A stretch of DNA of 12,749 nucleotides. It comes from Candidatus Bathyarchaeota archaeon (GTDB lineage Archaea > Thermoproteota > Bathyarchaeia > Bathyarchaeales > WUQV01). The position numbers were made by a program, and so were the translations under genes. This document shows, piece after piece, positions 1-6,478 of the stretch. The stretch's first letter is position 1, and each line of letters opens with the position of its first letter. The stretch is taken from the NCBI GenBank assembly GCA_009889585.1, contig WUQV01000311.1:1-12749 (forward strand), given 5' to 3'. Under the pieces are notes generated by a model. It did not search any database, was not told where the DNA came from, and worked only from the letters and a program-made list of their open reading frames with translations.

Positions 1-80
1 CGTCTGGAAGGACAGGTTACGGAGGCCTTGATCTCCACAGGCGTAAATTCGGCCCGTCCCATGCCTACTGAGTGAAGGAT

Positions 81-315
81 ATGAAGAACGAAAATATAAG
101 CGCGTCGGCTTTCATCCTCCAGCCTTCGCAAGGGGACTTCCGCAGAAGAAGTTAAAACGTTTGTAGGGCTGATTTTCTCTAAGAAATATGCGCAAGAAGG
201 AAGAAATGGTTTGCGAATTTTTATATTATTTCTGGTTCAAGAGAACGTAATCGACTTAGATATAGACGCTGTAGTGAACTTAGTCGATCTAGCTCCATGG
301 AAGATGGAGGCGTGA
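81..315 (+). pseudogene. Small unknown protein gene, frameshifted in a G4 run
   Basis: I do not recognise this gene. An ATG at 81 opens a frame that reads for 18 codons and runs to a stop at 153. Skipping one G of the run at 132-135 joins it to a second frame that stays open to TGA at 313-315. The joined product would be 77 residues. After the joint it reads GTSAEEVKTFVGLIF and ends IDLDIDAVVNLVDLAPWKM, which has the amphipathic pattern of a real protein: a helical segment, a hydrophobic stretch (LRILILFLV), then an acidic helix. The second frame alone has no good start codon, which favours one original gene with a single-base insertion. It could instead be a sequencing error, or two unrelated chance frames. 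It lies tail to tail with the acylphosphatase gene. No function is proposed. Confidence 0.4.
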
Positions 316-391
316 ACAAGGCCATCACCGTAAAGACCGCTTCGACAGGCCTAGAACTCCGTATGATGAGGCAGAGGCCGAAAACCGAGGA

Positions 392-411
392 TTTCCGACT
401 TTGGTCGGAGA
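392..411 (-). terminator. Stem-loop after the acylphosphatase stop codon
   Basis: An inverted repeat with a stem of about eight pairs (one of them G-T) and a four-base loop (CCGAC TTTG GTCGG at its core) starts five bases beyond the acylphosphatase stop codon. Archaeal termination relies mainly on T-runs, and only a short one follows further on, so a role as 3' end or mRNA stabiliser is an inference. Confidence 0.3.
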
Positions 412-415
412 AGCG

Positions 416-700
416 TCAAAGGTAATCGTAACGTATTCGGAAGCCCTTAAACTCGCCTACGTACTCCTCCCATCGTACGTCGACTTTCGTCACCTTTGCT
501 CCAGGCGGCCCACGTTTACAGAAGTCAATCATCGATTCCACGTCTTCTCTCTCGCCTTCGAAGACAGCTTCGACCCTGCCGTCCAATAAGTTCCGAACCC
601 AGCCAGTTACGCCTAATCTCCTCGCTAAGTCCCTAGTCCCCTGCCTAAAGAACACCCCTTGGACCCTTCCGCTTACGAGGACGTGAGCCCTAGCCTTCAT
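416..700 (-). CDS. acyP: Acylphosphatase
   Basis: Acylphosphatase, a small cytosolic enzyme that hydrolyses the carboxyl-phosphate bond of acyl phosphates such as 1,3-bisphosphoglycerate and carbamoyl phosphate. The 94-residue length is normal for the family. The signature is clear: VSGRVQGVFFR near residues 9-19 is the phosphate-binding loop with catalytic Arg19, and GWVRNLLDG at 33-41 supplies catalytic Asn37. The rest follows the usual alpha/beta sandwich pattern (GRVEAVFEG, then a helix, then KGFRIRYDYL at the end). The chosen ATG at 700 is preceded by a near copy of itself: ATGAAGGAC at 717 and ATGAAGGCT at 700. The upstream copy hits a stop after four codons. The gene lies 78 bases after the arcadin-like gene on the same strand, so co-transcription is likely, although a TATA-like GTTTAACAAC lies about 35 bases ahead. 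Confidence 0.93.
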   Translation of the reverse strand: MKARAHVLVSGRVQGVFFRQGTRDLARRLGVTGWVRNLLDGRVEAVFEGEREDVESMIDFCKRGPPGAKVTKVDVRWEEYVGEFKGFRIRYDYL

Positions 701-778
701 CGTTAATCGTCCTTCATCGTCAAGGATGTCGTTGTTAAACGGCCATGGAGGCGCCCTTTAATCAGCTCACCCCAGCGG

Positions 779-1111
779 TCATTCGACCTTTTTAAATCTC
801 ATCGTTTGATCAATTAATTCGACGTCGTAAATTTGATTAACGTCGAAATCTATGCCCAACCTATCGTATTCCTCCTCCGTCAAGAATAGTATCATCTTCG
901 GCAACATGATGGGTTGCCTTTGGATCTGCACCATGGGGAAAAGCTGTTGTTGTAAGGCCTGCATTACGTCTTGGATGATCCTAGCCTCCTCCGTGACGGG
1001 CCTAATCGCGAACTTCGGGGCGACGCGCTCTTCGACCAACTCGATGCGCTTGCCGAGAGCTCCCTCGGGATCGCGAATGGACTCAATGCGTTGAACTCTG
1101 ACGCGGATCAT
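779..1111 (-). CDS. Conserved small archaeal protein, possibly arcadin-1 family
   Basis: A 110-residue soluble protein. The start is firm: GGAGGG at 1115-1120 lies three bases before the ATG. It begins with a basic strand (MIRVRVQRIESI), has a central helix (EEARIIQDVMQALQQQL), then a hydrophobic strand and a helix-strand ending (MILFLTEEEYDRLG, then FDVNQIYDVELI) that resembles a small barrel or beta-grasp closing on FKKVE. This pattern, with LTEEEYxxLG followed by a VNxIYDVEL strand, recalls arcadin-1, a small partner of the archaeal actin crenactin in Thermoproteota. That assignment is from memory of the family pattern and is uncertain. No crenactin or other arcadin gene lies in this window. 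The acylphosphatase gene follows in the same direction. Confidence 0.6.
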   Translation of the reverse strand: MIRVRVQRIESIRDPEGALGKRIELVEERVAPKFAIRPVTEEARIIQDVMQALQQQLFPMVQIQRQPIMLPKMILFLTEEEYDRLGIDFDVNQIYDVELIDQTMRFKKVE

Positions 1112-1140
1112 AATCCCTCCAATAGAAGGGCTACTGACGG

Positions 1141-1150
1141 AGTTTTATGC
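1141..1150 (-). promoter_or_regulatory. TATA box of the arcadin-like/acylphosphatase unit
   Basis: Read on the minus strand this is GCATAAAACT, centred about 35 bases ahead of the ATG at 1111. The spacing predicts a leader of roughly 10 bases carrying the GGAGGG ribosome-binding site. Confidence 0.45.
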
Positions 1151-1351
1151 ATTTTCCGAAGGGATGAAGAACGGAGCTTTAACCGCTCTCGAAGCTCGTC
1201 CCGATGACTACTTTATTTTGGCGAAGTCCTCGCCCCAAAAAGCTTACGTCAATGTTGCCAGCGGAGTGAGGTTCAAGCCTACCTAGAAGGCTTAAAACGC
1301 CTTACGCATTAAGACGCTTGATAATTTGCGAATCCACTAGATGGTGAACGC

Positions 1352-1837
1352 ATGGCCACGGTCACGATCATTTTACCCAAGAGGGCTTTCGAAGTCCTTA
1401 GGAGGAGGGCGGAGTTTGAAGATAAGACCGTGGAGGAGTTCGTTAGCGAAGTTGTACTCGAACGATTAAGCATGGCCGATCCTGAGGTCAAAGTTGAGTT
1501 CCACTTAGGTCTCTGCGAGAAGTACGTACGCGAAGCCGAAGAATTCCTAACGAAGGGGGATTACGTTCAAGCGTCGGAGAAAGCGTGGGGTGCTGCCTCG
1601 CAGATGGTCAAAGCGATCGCGTTAAAGGAGGGGAGGGAGTTGAAGAGCCACGCGGCCCTTTGGAAATATATGGATGAGTTGTCCGAGAAGCTCGCGGACG
1701 AGGAGCTGAGGCGTTTGTGGAGAACTGCTAACGCCCTCCACCAGAACTTTTACGAAAACTGGATGCCGTCTAGGGAGGTCGAGCACGCGGTAGGGGACGT
1801 TAAGATTCTCCTCGAGAGGCTGAGAAAGGCCGTTTAG
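1352..1837 (+). CDS. PaREP1-type HEPN protein with RHH-like N-terminus
   Basis: A 161-residue protein of the PaREP1 type, a HEPN-superfamily group expanded in thermophilic archaea. Residues 1-40 (ATVTIILPKRAFEVLRRRAE, then KTVEEFVSEVVLERL) have the strand-helix-helix rhythm of a ribbon-helix-helix DNA-binding or antitoxin module. The rest is a four-helix HEPN-like bundle: YVREAEEFLTKGDYVQASEK AWGAASQMVKAI, then a long helix with WRTANALHQNFYENWMP. That segment contains R-x5-H (RTANALH), which fits the RX4-6H ribonuclease motif seen in active HEPN toxins. Whether this subgroup cleaves RNA is not established; many PaREP1 proteins have no known function. No antitoxin gene is adjacent, so the N-terminal module may play that part. 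The start is chosen at ATG because no in-frame start lies upstream. A TATA-like TTGATAATTT lies about 30 bases ahead. Confidence 0.82.
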   Translation: MATVTIILPKRAFEVLRRRAEFEDKTVEEFVSEVVLERLSMADPEVKVEFHLGLCEKYVREAEEFLTKGDYVQASEKAWGAASQMVKAIALKEGRELKSHAALWKYMDELSEKLADEELRRLWRTANALHQNFYENWMPSREVEHAVGDVKILLERLRKAV

Positions 1838-2230
1838 CGGGTTCCGGGAAACGTGACCATTCGTTACTACGGATTCGTTTCCCTTGGATTCCATCACCCT
1901 CGTCCGCCTCATGGTTCATCGGCGGCTAGCCATCAAGCTTCTCCCAGTCGGGTCGAGCCCGCTCTGTGCATCTTCTCCGAGGCCCTTTTCGAGCTTCAAG
2001 TCATCCCGTGGGGGAAAGCCCCTCCGTCTTAAGTCCTTACCCTCATCCGTTCGCTCGGGTCTTTAAGCCCGTTTAGGTATTTGGACGTTTTAGAAATTGA
2101 TGAGTACGGCGAAGGCCCTACGCTAAAGATCGATCCGCTCATTTACATCAACCCTCCGTTTAAGTCCTTAAGGATCTTAGGAAGGCCCTGAAGTGCCTAG
2201 TAAGCCCTTCGTGCTCGACTCCTCTTACAC
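1838..2230. other. Gene-free stretch with a possible protein relic
   Basis: There is no intact gene over 393 bases between the 3' end of the PaREP1-type gene and the 3' end of guaA. In one plus frame, codons from about 2031 to the TGA near 2190 read as plausible protein (YLDVLEIDEYGEGPTLKIDP then LIYINPPFKSLRILG). The frame has no start and is preceded by a TAA, beyond which the same frame is open back to the end of the PaREP1-type gene but looks less protein-like. It may be the tail of a dead gene. A G-C hairpin with a GAAAG loop (GGGG/CCCC) lies near 2010. No tRNA or recognisable RNA was found. Confidence 0.25.
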
Positions 2231-3181
2231 TTATTCGAACTCTATCGTAGCTGGTGGTTTATCGGTGACATCGTAAAGAACCCTGACGACGCCCGGCACC
2301 TCCTCGATTATCCTCTTGGCTATTCTCTTTAGCACGCCATAAGGGATTTCTTTAGCTGAAGCTGTCATAGCATCCTCGCTTTCCACGATCCTGATGGCGA
2401 TTATGTAGCCGTAAGCCCTCCTCCAATTCACCATCCCCGTCGCCTTCCCTTTGAGTAGGACTGGGAACGCTTGAAACGCTTTAAGGCCCTTCGTTTCCTC
2501 CTCCACGATGTCCGTAGCCTTCCTGACGATTTCGACCTTCTCAAGCGTGACCCCTCCAACCACCCTTATGAGCAATCCAGGCCCCGGGAACGGCATCCTG
2601 TTCGATATCTCAGGTGGCAAGCCGAGGTAATCGGCGAGCTCCCTGACCTGCGGTTTATAAAGCTCCTTAAGGGGTTCGATAACCTCAAGGCCGTAAGCGC
2701 GAGGGTCTAAGCCGACCTGGACGAGCACGTTATGTTGAGTTTTCACGCCTTTAACGGCTTCTACGACGTCGGAGGCTATCGTCCCTTGTACGAGGAACCT
2801 AGCCCCCACCTCATGAGCTGCCTTACTTAACACCTTGTAGAATGCGTGCCTGAACTCCTTCCTCTTCTCTTCCGCGTCCTTAAGCCCTCTTACAGCCTCG
2901 TAAAACTCCTCCTTCGCGTCAACCAACGCAACGTTAAGGCCTAAGCGCCTTAACAGCTCCACGACGTACTCAGGTTCTGAACGCCTCCTGAAGCCGTCGT
3001 CGACGTAAACCGCCTTCAGCTTGTCGCCGATCGAGAGCTTCGCTATGATCGCTGAGACCGTGCTGTCGACGCCGCCGGAACACGCCGCGATAGCCTTTTC
3101 GTCGCCTACGATCGCCTTGACCTCCTCGACGGCGCGCCTTACGAAGCTGGCCACATCGAACGTGAAACGAACCTCGCTCAT
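2231..3181 (-). CDS. guaAB: GMP synthase, ATP-pyrophosphatase subunit B
   Basis: The synthetase half of archaeal GMP synthase. It adenylates XMP with ATP and then aminates it to GMP with ammonia from a separate glutamine amidotransferase subunit (GuaAA), which is not in this window. From the ATG at 3181 the protein has 316 residues. The N-type ATP-pyrophosphatase P-loop SGGVDST is at 35-41 and is preceded by the helix VASFVRRAVEEV. QGTIASDVVE is near 132, the family loop MPFPGPGL is at 196-203, and the C-terminal dimerisation domain ends in DVTDKPPATIEFE, close to the usual DITSKPPATIEWE. A TTG at 3190 would add three residues; the ATG is preferred because GAGG lies just ahead of it. A TATA box at 3211-3224 predicts a leader of about 10 bases. 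The neighbours are not purine genes. Confidence 0.96.
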   Translation of the reverse strand: MSEVRFTFDVASFVRRAVEEVKAIVGDEKAIAACSGGVDSTVSAIIAKLSIGDKLKAVYVDDGFRRRSEPEYVVELLRRLGLNVALVDAKEEFYEAVRGLKDAEEKRKEFRHAFYKVLSKAAHEVGARFLVQGTIASDVVEAVKGVKTQHNVLVQVGLDPRAYGLEVIEPLKELYKPQVRELADYLGLPPEISNRMPFPGPGLLIRVVGGVTLEKVEIVRKATDIVEEETKGLKAFQAFPVLLKGKATGMVNWRRAYGYIIAIRIVESEDAMTASAKEIPYGVLKRIAKRIIEEVPGVVRVLYDVTDKPPATIEFE

Positions 3182-3210
3182 AGGCCTCAACGATGTTACG
3201 ACGAACGGTT

Positions 3211-3224
3211 AAATTATATGTTTT
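3211..3224 (-). promoter_or_regulatory. TATA box of guaA subunit B
   Basis: The minus strand reads AAAACATATAATTT, centred about 36 bases before the ATG at 3181. A transcript starting about 25 bases downstream would have a leader near 10 bases. It is also the closest AT-rich element to the plus-strand acyl-CoA synthetase relic. Confidence 0.5.
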
Positions 3225-3294
3225 AACGAACACCATGAATGGGAGCTTAAATTCTACGGGCAAGATGGAGGCTCCATTATCCCGCTCACTCATC

Positions 3295-3562
3295 GTGCAT
3301 ACGTCAGTGGGCGGGTAAGCGGAGAAAGAAAACTGCGCGATTGTTGTTAAACCCGACAGGCGGTTTATTGGAGTTGGGGAGCCCCTCCAGAAAAGCCAAG
3401 TGGTTAAAGAAGTAAGCAATCCCAAATGAAGAAATTGGCGTTTATGCCGTAGCTTTTACCCTAAAGGAAAAAGTTCCTACCTAAGCTGAGAAAGCGCTCA
3501 AGATTTTTAAAAAAGCTGAAACAAAATGCCAGCGCGTCGGAAAATCTACTTCCCTTCTTTAG
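3295..3562 (+). pseudogene. Relic of an acyl-CoA synthetase C-terminal domain
   Basis: This stretch retains, in order, pieces of the C-terminal third of an AMP-forming acyl-CoA synthetase. First comes HTSVGG followed by a TAA (family HTGDxG motif), then AIVVKPDRRFIGVGE (family IVDRRKDxIxxGGE), then QKSQVVKEVS (family HPxVKEAAV). After a one-base frame change near 3416 it continues AIPNEEIGVYAVAFTLKEK (family GIPDExxGExxxAFVxLKEG), a second TAA, then AEKALKIFKKAETKCQRVGK (family EExLxxFxKExLAxYKxPK), ending at TAG 3560-3562. No adenylation core or P-loop motif remains upstream. The intact synthetase at 4374-5993 lies on the opposite strand with matching but clearly diverged residues, so this is a separate dead copy rather than a fresh duplicate. 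Assignment rests on motif order across two frames and was not confirmed by alignment. Confidence 0.55.
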
Positions 3563-3661
3563 CTAGGCCTCGTCCTAGCGCGCTTCATCTACCCTTAACG
3601 CTGGAGCCGCCGTAAGAAGCGTGAAATCGTGACGCTTTAGATTTTCAGGCAACCTTAAATG

Positions 3662-3670
3662 CTAAATATC
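3662..3670 (+). promoter_or_regulatory. TATA box of the small membrane-protein pair
   Basis: CTAAATATC is centred 30 bases before the ATG at 3696, predicting a leader of only about five bases. A GAAGGG stretch lies in the leader region. Confidence 0.45.
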
Positions 3671-3695
3671 ATTAAAGCATCGAAGGGTTAAGGCC

Positions 3696-4037
3696 ATGAA
3701 TCCGGCGTCGGAGGAACGGGGAAGGGCTACGGAGACTTATACTAAGGTCCTCCGCTTAGAGGATTTAGAAAAGAAGTTGGCGTGCGGTCAAGGCCTTACG
3801 TTAGATGACCTTAGATTTCTAGTCGAAACAGTTAGGCGGCTTCAAGAAAACGACATACCCTATCTGAATGAACGCTTAAGAAAGAGCGCTAAAAGCGAGC
3901 TGCTCGGTTTAAGCATAATGCTATGGATAGCTACACCAATAGCGTTTCTAAGCATCCCTTTAGTCGGCTTTGCATGCGCACTTATTGCCATGTTTTCTAC
4001 CATTGGCTACCTAAAGGCGAGAGCATATGTCACATGA
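3696..4037 (+). CDS. Small membrane protein with cytosolic helical N-terminus
   Basis: I do not recognise this gene. The 113-residue product has a charged, helical N-terminal part (residues 1-68, with KVLRLEDLEKKLACGQGLTL and LRFLVETVRRLQENDIPYLN suggesting two amphipathic helices or a short coiled coil) followed by a two-segment membrane hairpin, about residues 69-86 and 88-106, with a proline at the turn. There is no signal peptide. Its stop overlaps the start of the next gene by 11 bases, so the two are almost certainly translated together and may form one complex. The DNA is more AT-rich than the guaA side of the window. A holin-like or membrane-anchored sensor role can be imagined, but nothing in the sequence supports a specific function. 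Confidence 0.7.
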   Translation: MNPASEERGRATETYTKVLRLEDLEKKLACGQGLTLDDLRFLVETVRRLQENDIPYLNERLRKSAKSELLGLSIMLWIATPIAFLSIPLVGFACALIAMFSTIGYLKARAYVT

Positions 4038-4254
4038 GAAAGTTCTCGCTTTTGCAGAGACGCTTCTCATAATAGTTAGTGTCGCAATACTAATGGGAAG
4101 CGTTTTTCTTCCGCATCCATTTAAAGTTTTAGGTTATGAGTTTATTCCCCCTCATTTACGCATCCCCGCAGAAATAGGGTTAGTATTAGGGCTCATCCTG
4201 CCATTTCTGATTCCAATAATAAGTGATCGGATAAGCCGTATGATGAAAGCTTAA
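4027..4254 (+). CDS. Tiny two-span membrane protein
   Basis: I do not recognise this gene. The 75-residue product is almost all membrane: a first span at about residues 8-28 (AFAETLLIIVSVAILMGSVF), a short loop rich in Pro, Tyr and Phe (KVLGYEFIPPHLRIP), a second span at about 48-65 (AEIGLVLGLILPFLIPII) and a short basic tail (DRISRMMKA). The ATG at 4027 lies inside the last codons of the preceding gene, with its start 11 bases before that gene ends, which indicates translational coupling. No other start in this frame gives a better fit. A role as partner of the preceding membrane protein is inferred from this overlap alone. Confidence 0.68.
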   Translation: MSHEKVLAFAETLLIIVSVAILMGSVFLPHPFKVLGYEFIPPHLRIPAEIGLVLGLILPFLIPIISDRISRMMKA

Positions 4255-4273
4255 CTTTTAAGGTTCATTAAAT

Positions 4274-4281
4274 AAATTTTT
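4274..4281 (+). terminator. T-run after the membrane-protein pair
   Basis: AAATTTTTA about 20 bases beyond the stop codon at 4254 is a plausible archaeal T-rich termination signal between convergent genes. Confidence 0.35.
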
Positions 4282-4373
4282 AGGTTCTTACCACGTTAAA
4301 CTAAATGCAGAATTTCACAGAATTACGAAAAGGATAAGGGCCATACAATGGATATCATAAATAAACCATGAAC

Positions 4374-5993
4374 TTAACTTTTAGAAACAGTAGATAAAGC
4401 CATCCAAACATTCTTAGCTCTTAATAACTTCTTATCCTTCTTCCCCGTACTAGTCATAGGAATTTCTTCTAAGAAGAGAACAGCATCTGGTATTTGCCAC
4501 TTAGGCAGCTTATCCTTACAAAATTCAAATATGTCCTTCTCCATCACTTTGCCCTTATATTCAGGCTTTAACGTTACACAAGCCAATGGCCTCTCGCCCC
4601 ATTTCTCATTAGGCATAGCTATTGTAGCACAATAAGCAACAGCTGGATGTTGCTCTATTATCTTATCTATCAATACTGACGGAATAATTTCACCACCACT
4701 TTTGATTACGTCTTTACGTCTATCCACTATAGTTATATAGCCTTCTTCATCTACTACGGCCATATCGCCCGTATGCAAATGGCCTTCTTCATCCCATGAT
4801 TCAGCCGTTTTATCAGGATCTTTATAATAACCTAAGGCTACGTACGGACCTTTAACGATGACCTCGCCGATGGACTTGTTATCACATGACACCTCTCTTC
4901 CCATTTCGTCAACAACCCTTAAGTCTAAGCAAGGCAACGGAAGCCCGGTCTTAGAGTAGAACGCATCCTTCGCCTCAGGGGGCCAGTTTAACATATGAGG
5001 CTTTAAGTGAGCCTTCGTTAAGATCGGACAAGCCTCCGTCAGCCCGTAGCTCGTGATCAATTGTACGCCAAACTTCTCTCTGAAGGCTTTTATCAACCCA
5101 GGAGACGTTGGAGCTCCGCCTGAGAACGCCAACCTTAAGCTGCTTAAGTCGTATTCATCAGCCCTCGGATGGTTAAGCATCATGATGTAAACCGTTGGAA
5201 CAGCTGCCGTCACTGTGACCTTCTCCCTTTGAATGAGCTCCATGATCGCTTCTATATCGAACCTACTTGGAAAGACTTGTTTAGCGCCTACCATCGTCGC
5301 AACGTACGGTATGCCCCATGAGTGGACGTGAAACATCGGGACGATATGTAACACTATATCGTAACGATTGATGGAAAGGGCTTCAGGTAGCGCTGTTATC
5401 AACGTATGTAAGAAGAGCATTCGATGGCTAAAGCAAACGCCCTTTGGATCGCCTGTCGTGCCCGTAGTATAACATAAGGTAGCGGGAGAGTTCTCATCAA
5501 GATAAGGCCATTTAAAATCCGAGGAGGATCCTTCTAGAAGCGCCTCATACCAATAGGCTGGCTTTAACGCCGTCCTTAACTTCTTTTCTTCATCAGCCAT
5601 CACTACGTAAGCCTTAATAGTCTTTAGCTTATCAATTAAGCATTCAACTAACGGCAAAAAGTCATCATCTAAAAATAAAATTTCATCTTCAGCATGATTA
5701 ATTATATGAACTATTTGATTCGGATGCAATCTAACATTAACCGCATGAAGTACTGCACCCATACAAGGAACCGTCCAATAGAGCTCAAAATGCCTATGGG
5801 TATTCCATGCCAAAGTAGCAACTCTATCTCCTTCCTCAACCCCTAAATCCTTTATAGCATTTGCAAGTTTACACATCCTTTTATAAGCATCATAATAAGT
5901 ATATCTAAAGCTTCGATCGACTATTTCCTGCTTTGAAAATAACTTAGCAGATCTTTCCAATATGAATTTCATGAGCAAGGGAAAGGGCTTCAT
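4374..5993 (-). CDS. AMP-forming acyl-CoA synthetase (fatty acid-CoA ligase)
   Basis: A 539-residue member of the ANL adenylating superfamily. It activates a carboxylic acid, probably a medium- or long-chain fatty acid, with ATP to an acyl-adenylate and transfers the acyl group to CoA. All core motifs are visible: the P-loop YTTGTTGDPKG at 175-185, PMFHVHSWG of the acyl pocket, AFSGGAP, TSYGLTEACP, HTGD, DRRKDVIKSGGE at the domain hinge, and the C-terminal TSTGKKDKKLLR with the catalytic lysine. The overall pattern resembles AlkK-like medium-chain ligases. Where the family usually has GGENISxxEVE, this protein has GGEIIPSVLIDKI. The ATG at 5993 has AAGG eight bases ahead and a TATA box 32 bases ahead. 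The two ends of the gene are AT-rich while the middle is richer in GC, so composition is uneven. The substrate cannot be read from the sequence. Confidence 0.95.
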   Translation of the reverse strand: MKPFPLLMKFILERSAKLFSKQEIVDRSFRYTYYDAYKRMCKLANAIKDLGVEEGDRVATLAWNTHRHFELYWTVPCMGAVLHAVNVRLHPNQIVHIINHAEDEILFLDDDFLPLVECLIDKLKTIKAYVVMADEEKKLRTALKPAYWYEALLEGSSSDFKWPYLDENSPATLCYTTGTTGDPKGVCFSHRMLFLHTLITALPEALSINRYDIVLHIVPMFHVHSWGIPYVATMVGAKQVFPSRFDIEAIMELIQREKVTVTAAVPTVYIMMLNHPRADEYDLSSLRLAFSGGAPTSPGLIKAFREKFGVQLITSYGLTEACPILTKAHLKPHMLNWPPEAKDAFYSKTGLPLPCLDLRVVDEMGREVSCDNKSIGEVIVKGPYVALGYYKDPDKTAESWDEEGHLHTGDMAVVDEEGYITIVDRRKDVIKSGGEIIPSVLIDKIIEQHPAVAYCATIAMPNEKWGERPLACVTLKPEYKGKVMEKDIFEFCKDKLPKWQIPDAVLFLEEIPMTSTGKKDKKLLRAKNVWMALSTVSKS

Positions 5994-6000
5994 AACGCTG

Positions 6001-6307
6001 CCTTAACGTACTCTTTTACAATATAATAAACTTTACGGTATGAGCAAGCATGCTTAGCCGGTCCAAATGATGCTTAAGGCATGCATTAATGACGGTCCCT
6101 CATAAGCAATCGTTTATTGTTTCAATCGTCAAAGCATTACACTTAGATAAAAACGAGCCATAAACCTTCGGCTAACTTCAGAATTTACATAACGTTCAAT
6201 ACGTTAAATTAACGAGCGATTCATTAATTTATCATGCGCTTGTCATATTAAGGCTTTTGTACAAGGCTTCTCTTAACCTCTCTGCCTTGAGCCCTTGAGG
6301 GTCGGTC
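6001..6307. promoter_or_regulatory. Divergent regulatory region between acyl-CoA synthetase and RHH gene
   Basis: AT-rich and free of genes. It holds the synthetase TATA box (TTTATTATAT on the minus strand, 6021-6030) with TAACG at 5993-5997 and 6004-6008 around the expected transcript start. An imperfect inverted repeat GCATGCTTAG/CTTAAGGCATGC lies at about 6048-6085. TAACGT TCAAT ACGTTA (6190-6206) overlaps the perfect palindrome CGTTAAATTAACG (6202-6214). A TATA-like CATATTA at 6244-6250 suits the regulator gene at 6308. The palindromes look like operators; which protein binds them is inference. Confidence 0.5.
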
Positions 6308-6469
6308 TTGAGGTTGGTCACAGTCCTACTTCCGGAGGCGTACTTAGAGGGCCTCGATGAGCTCGTTCGATCGAACCTTTACCCTAGCAGGAGCGCCGCC
6401 ATCCGCATAGCGGTTCGAGACCTCTTAAAGAAGGAACTTTGGAGCAAGAGGGTCGAGCAAAGCCCTTAG
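6308..6469 (+). CDS. Short ribbon-helix-helix (CopG-type) regulator, TTG start
   Basis: A 53-residue DNA-binding protein. After MRL, the strand VTVLLPEAYLEGLDELVRS is followed by the second helix YPSRSAAIRIAVRDLLKKEL, the classic CopG/Arc-type ribbon-helix-helix pattern: a hydrophobic strand with alternating polar contacts, a turn of the SRSxAIR type, then the second helix. It would act as a dimer. The start is TTG at 6308: GAGGG lies at 6297-6301 with a six-base gap, and the in-frame TGA at 6296-6298 forbids a longer protein. A TTG at 6314 is a weaker alternative. It ends nine bases before the convergent pyrF stop. The palindromes upstream may be its own operator and could also serve the divergent acyl-CoA synthetase; that link is inferred from position only. 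Confidence 0.78.
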   Translation: MRLVTVLLPEAYLEGLDELVRSNLYPSRSAAIRIAVRDLLKKELWSKRVEQSP

Positions 6470-6478
6470 GCCTTCGAC

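Noticed and set aside
1..75. Possible tail of a gene entering from the left edge
   Set aside because: Two plus frames are open at the edge, with stops at 69-71 and 73-75. Neither ending matches a family I know, so no choice can be made on so little sequence.
361..400. Box C-like ATGATGA suggesting a C/D box sRNA
   Set aside because: No CTGA box D or D' lies at the right distance; only degenerate CCGA occurs.
1121..1351. Gap between the divergent arcadin-like and PaREP1-type genes
   Set aside because: Read for RNA genes and small proteins; only promoter-like AT stretches and a short AAGGCTTAAAACGCCTT-type inverted repeat were seen, too weak to annotate.
2970..3425. A 151-residue minus-strand open frame overlapping the 5' part of guaA
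   Set aside because: Its C-terminal part is an Arg-rich shadow of guaA in another frame, and its N-terminal part covers the plus-strand acyl-CoA synthetase relic. It shows no protein-like pattern.
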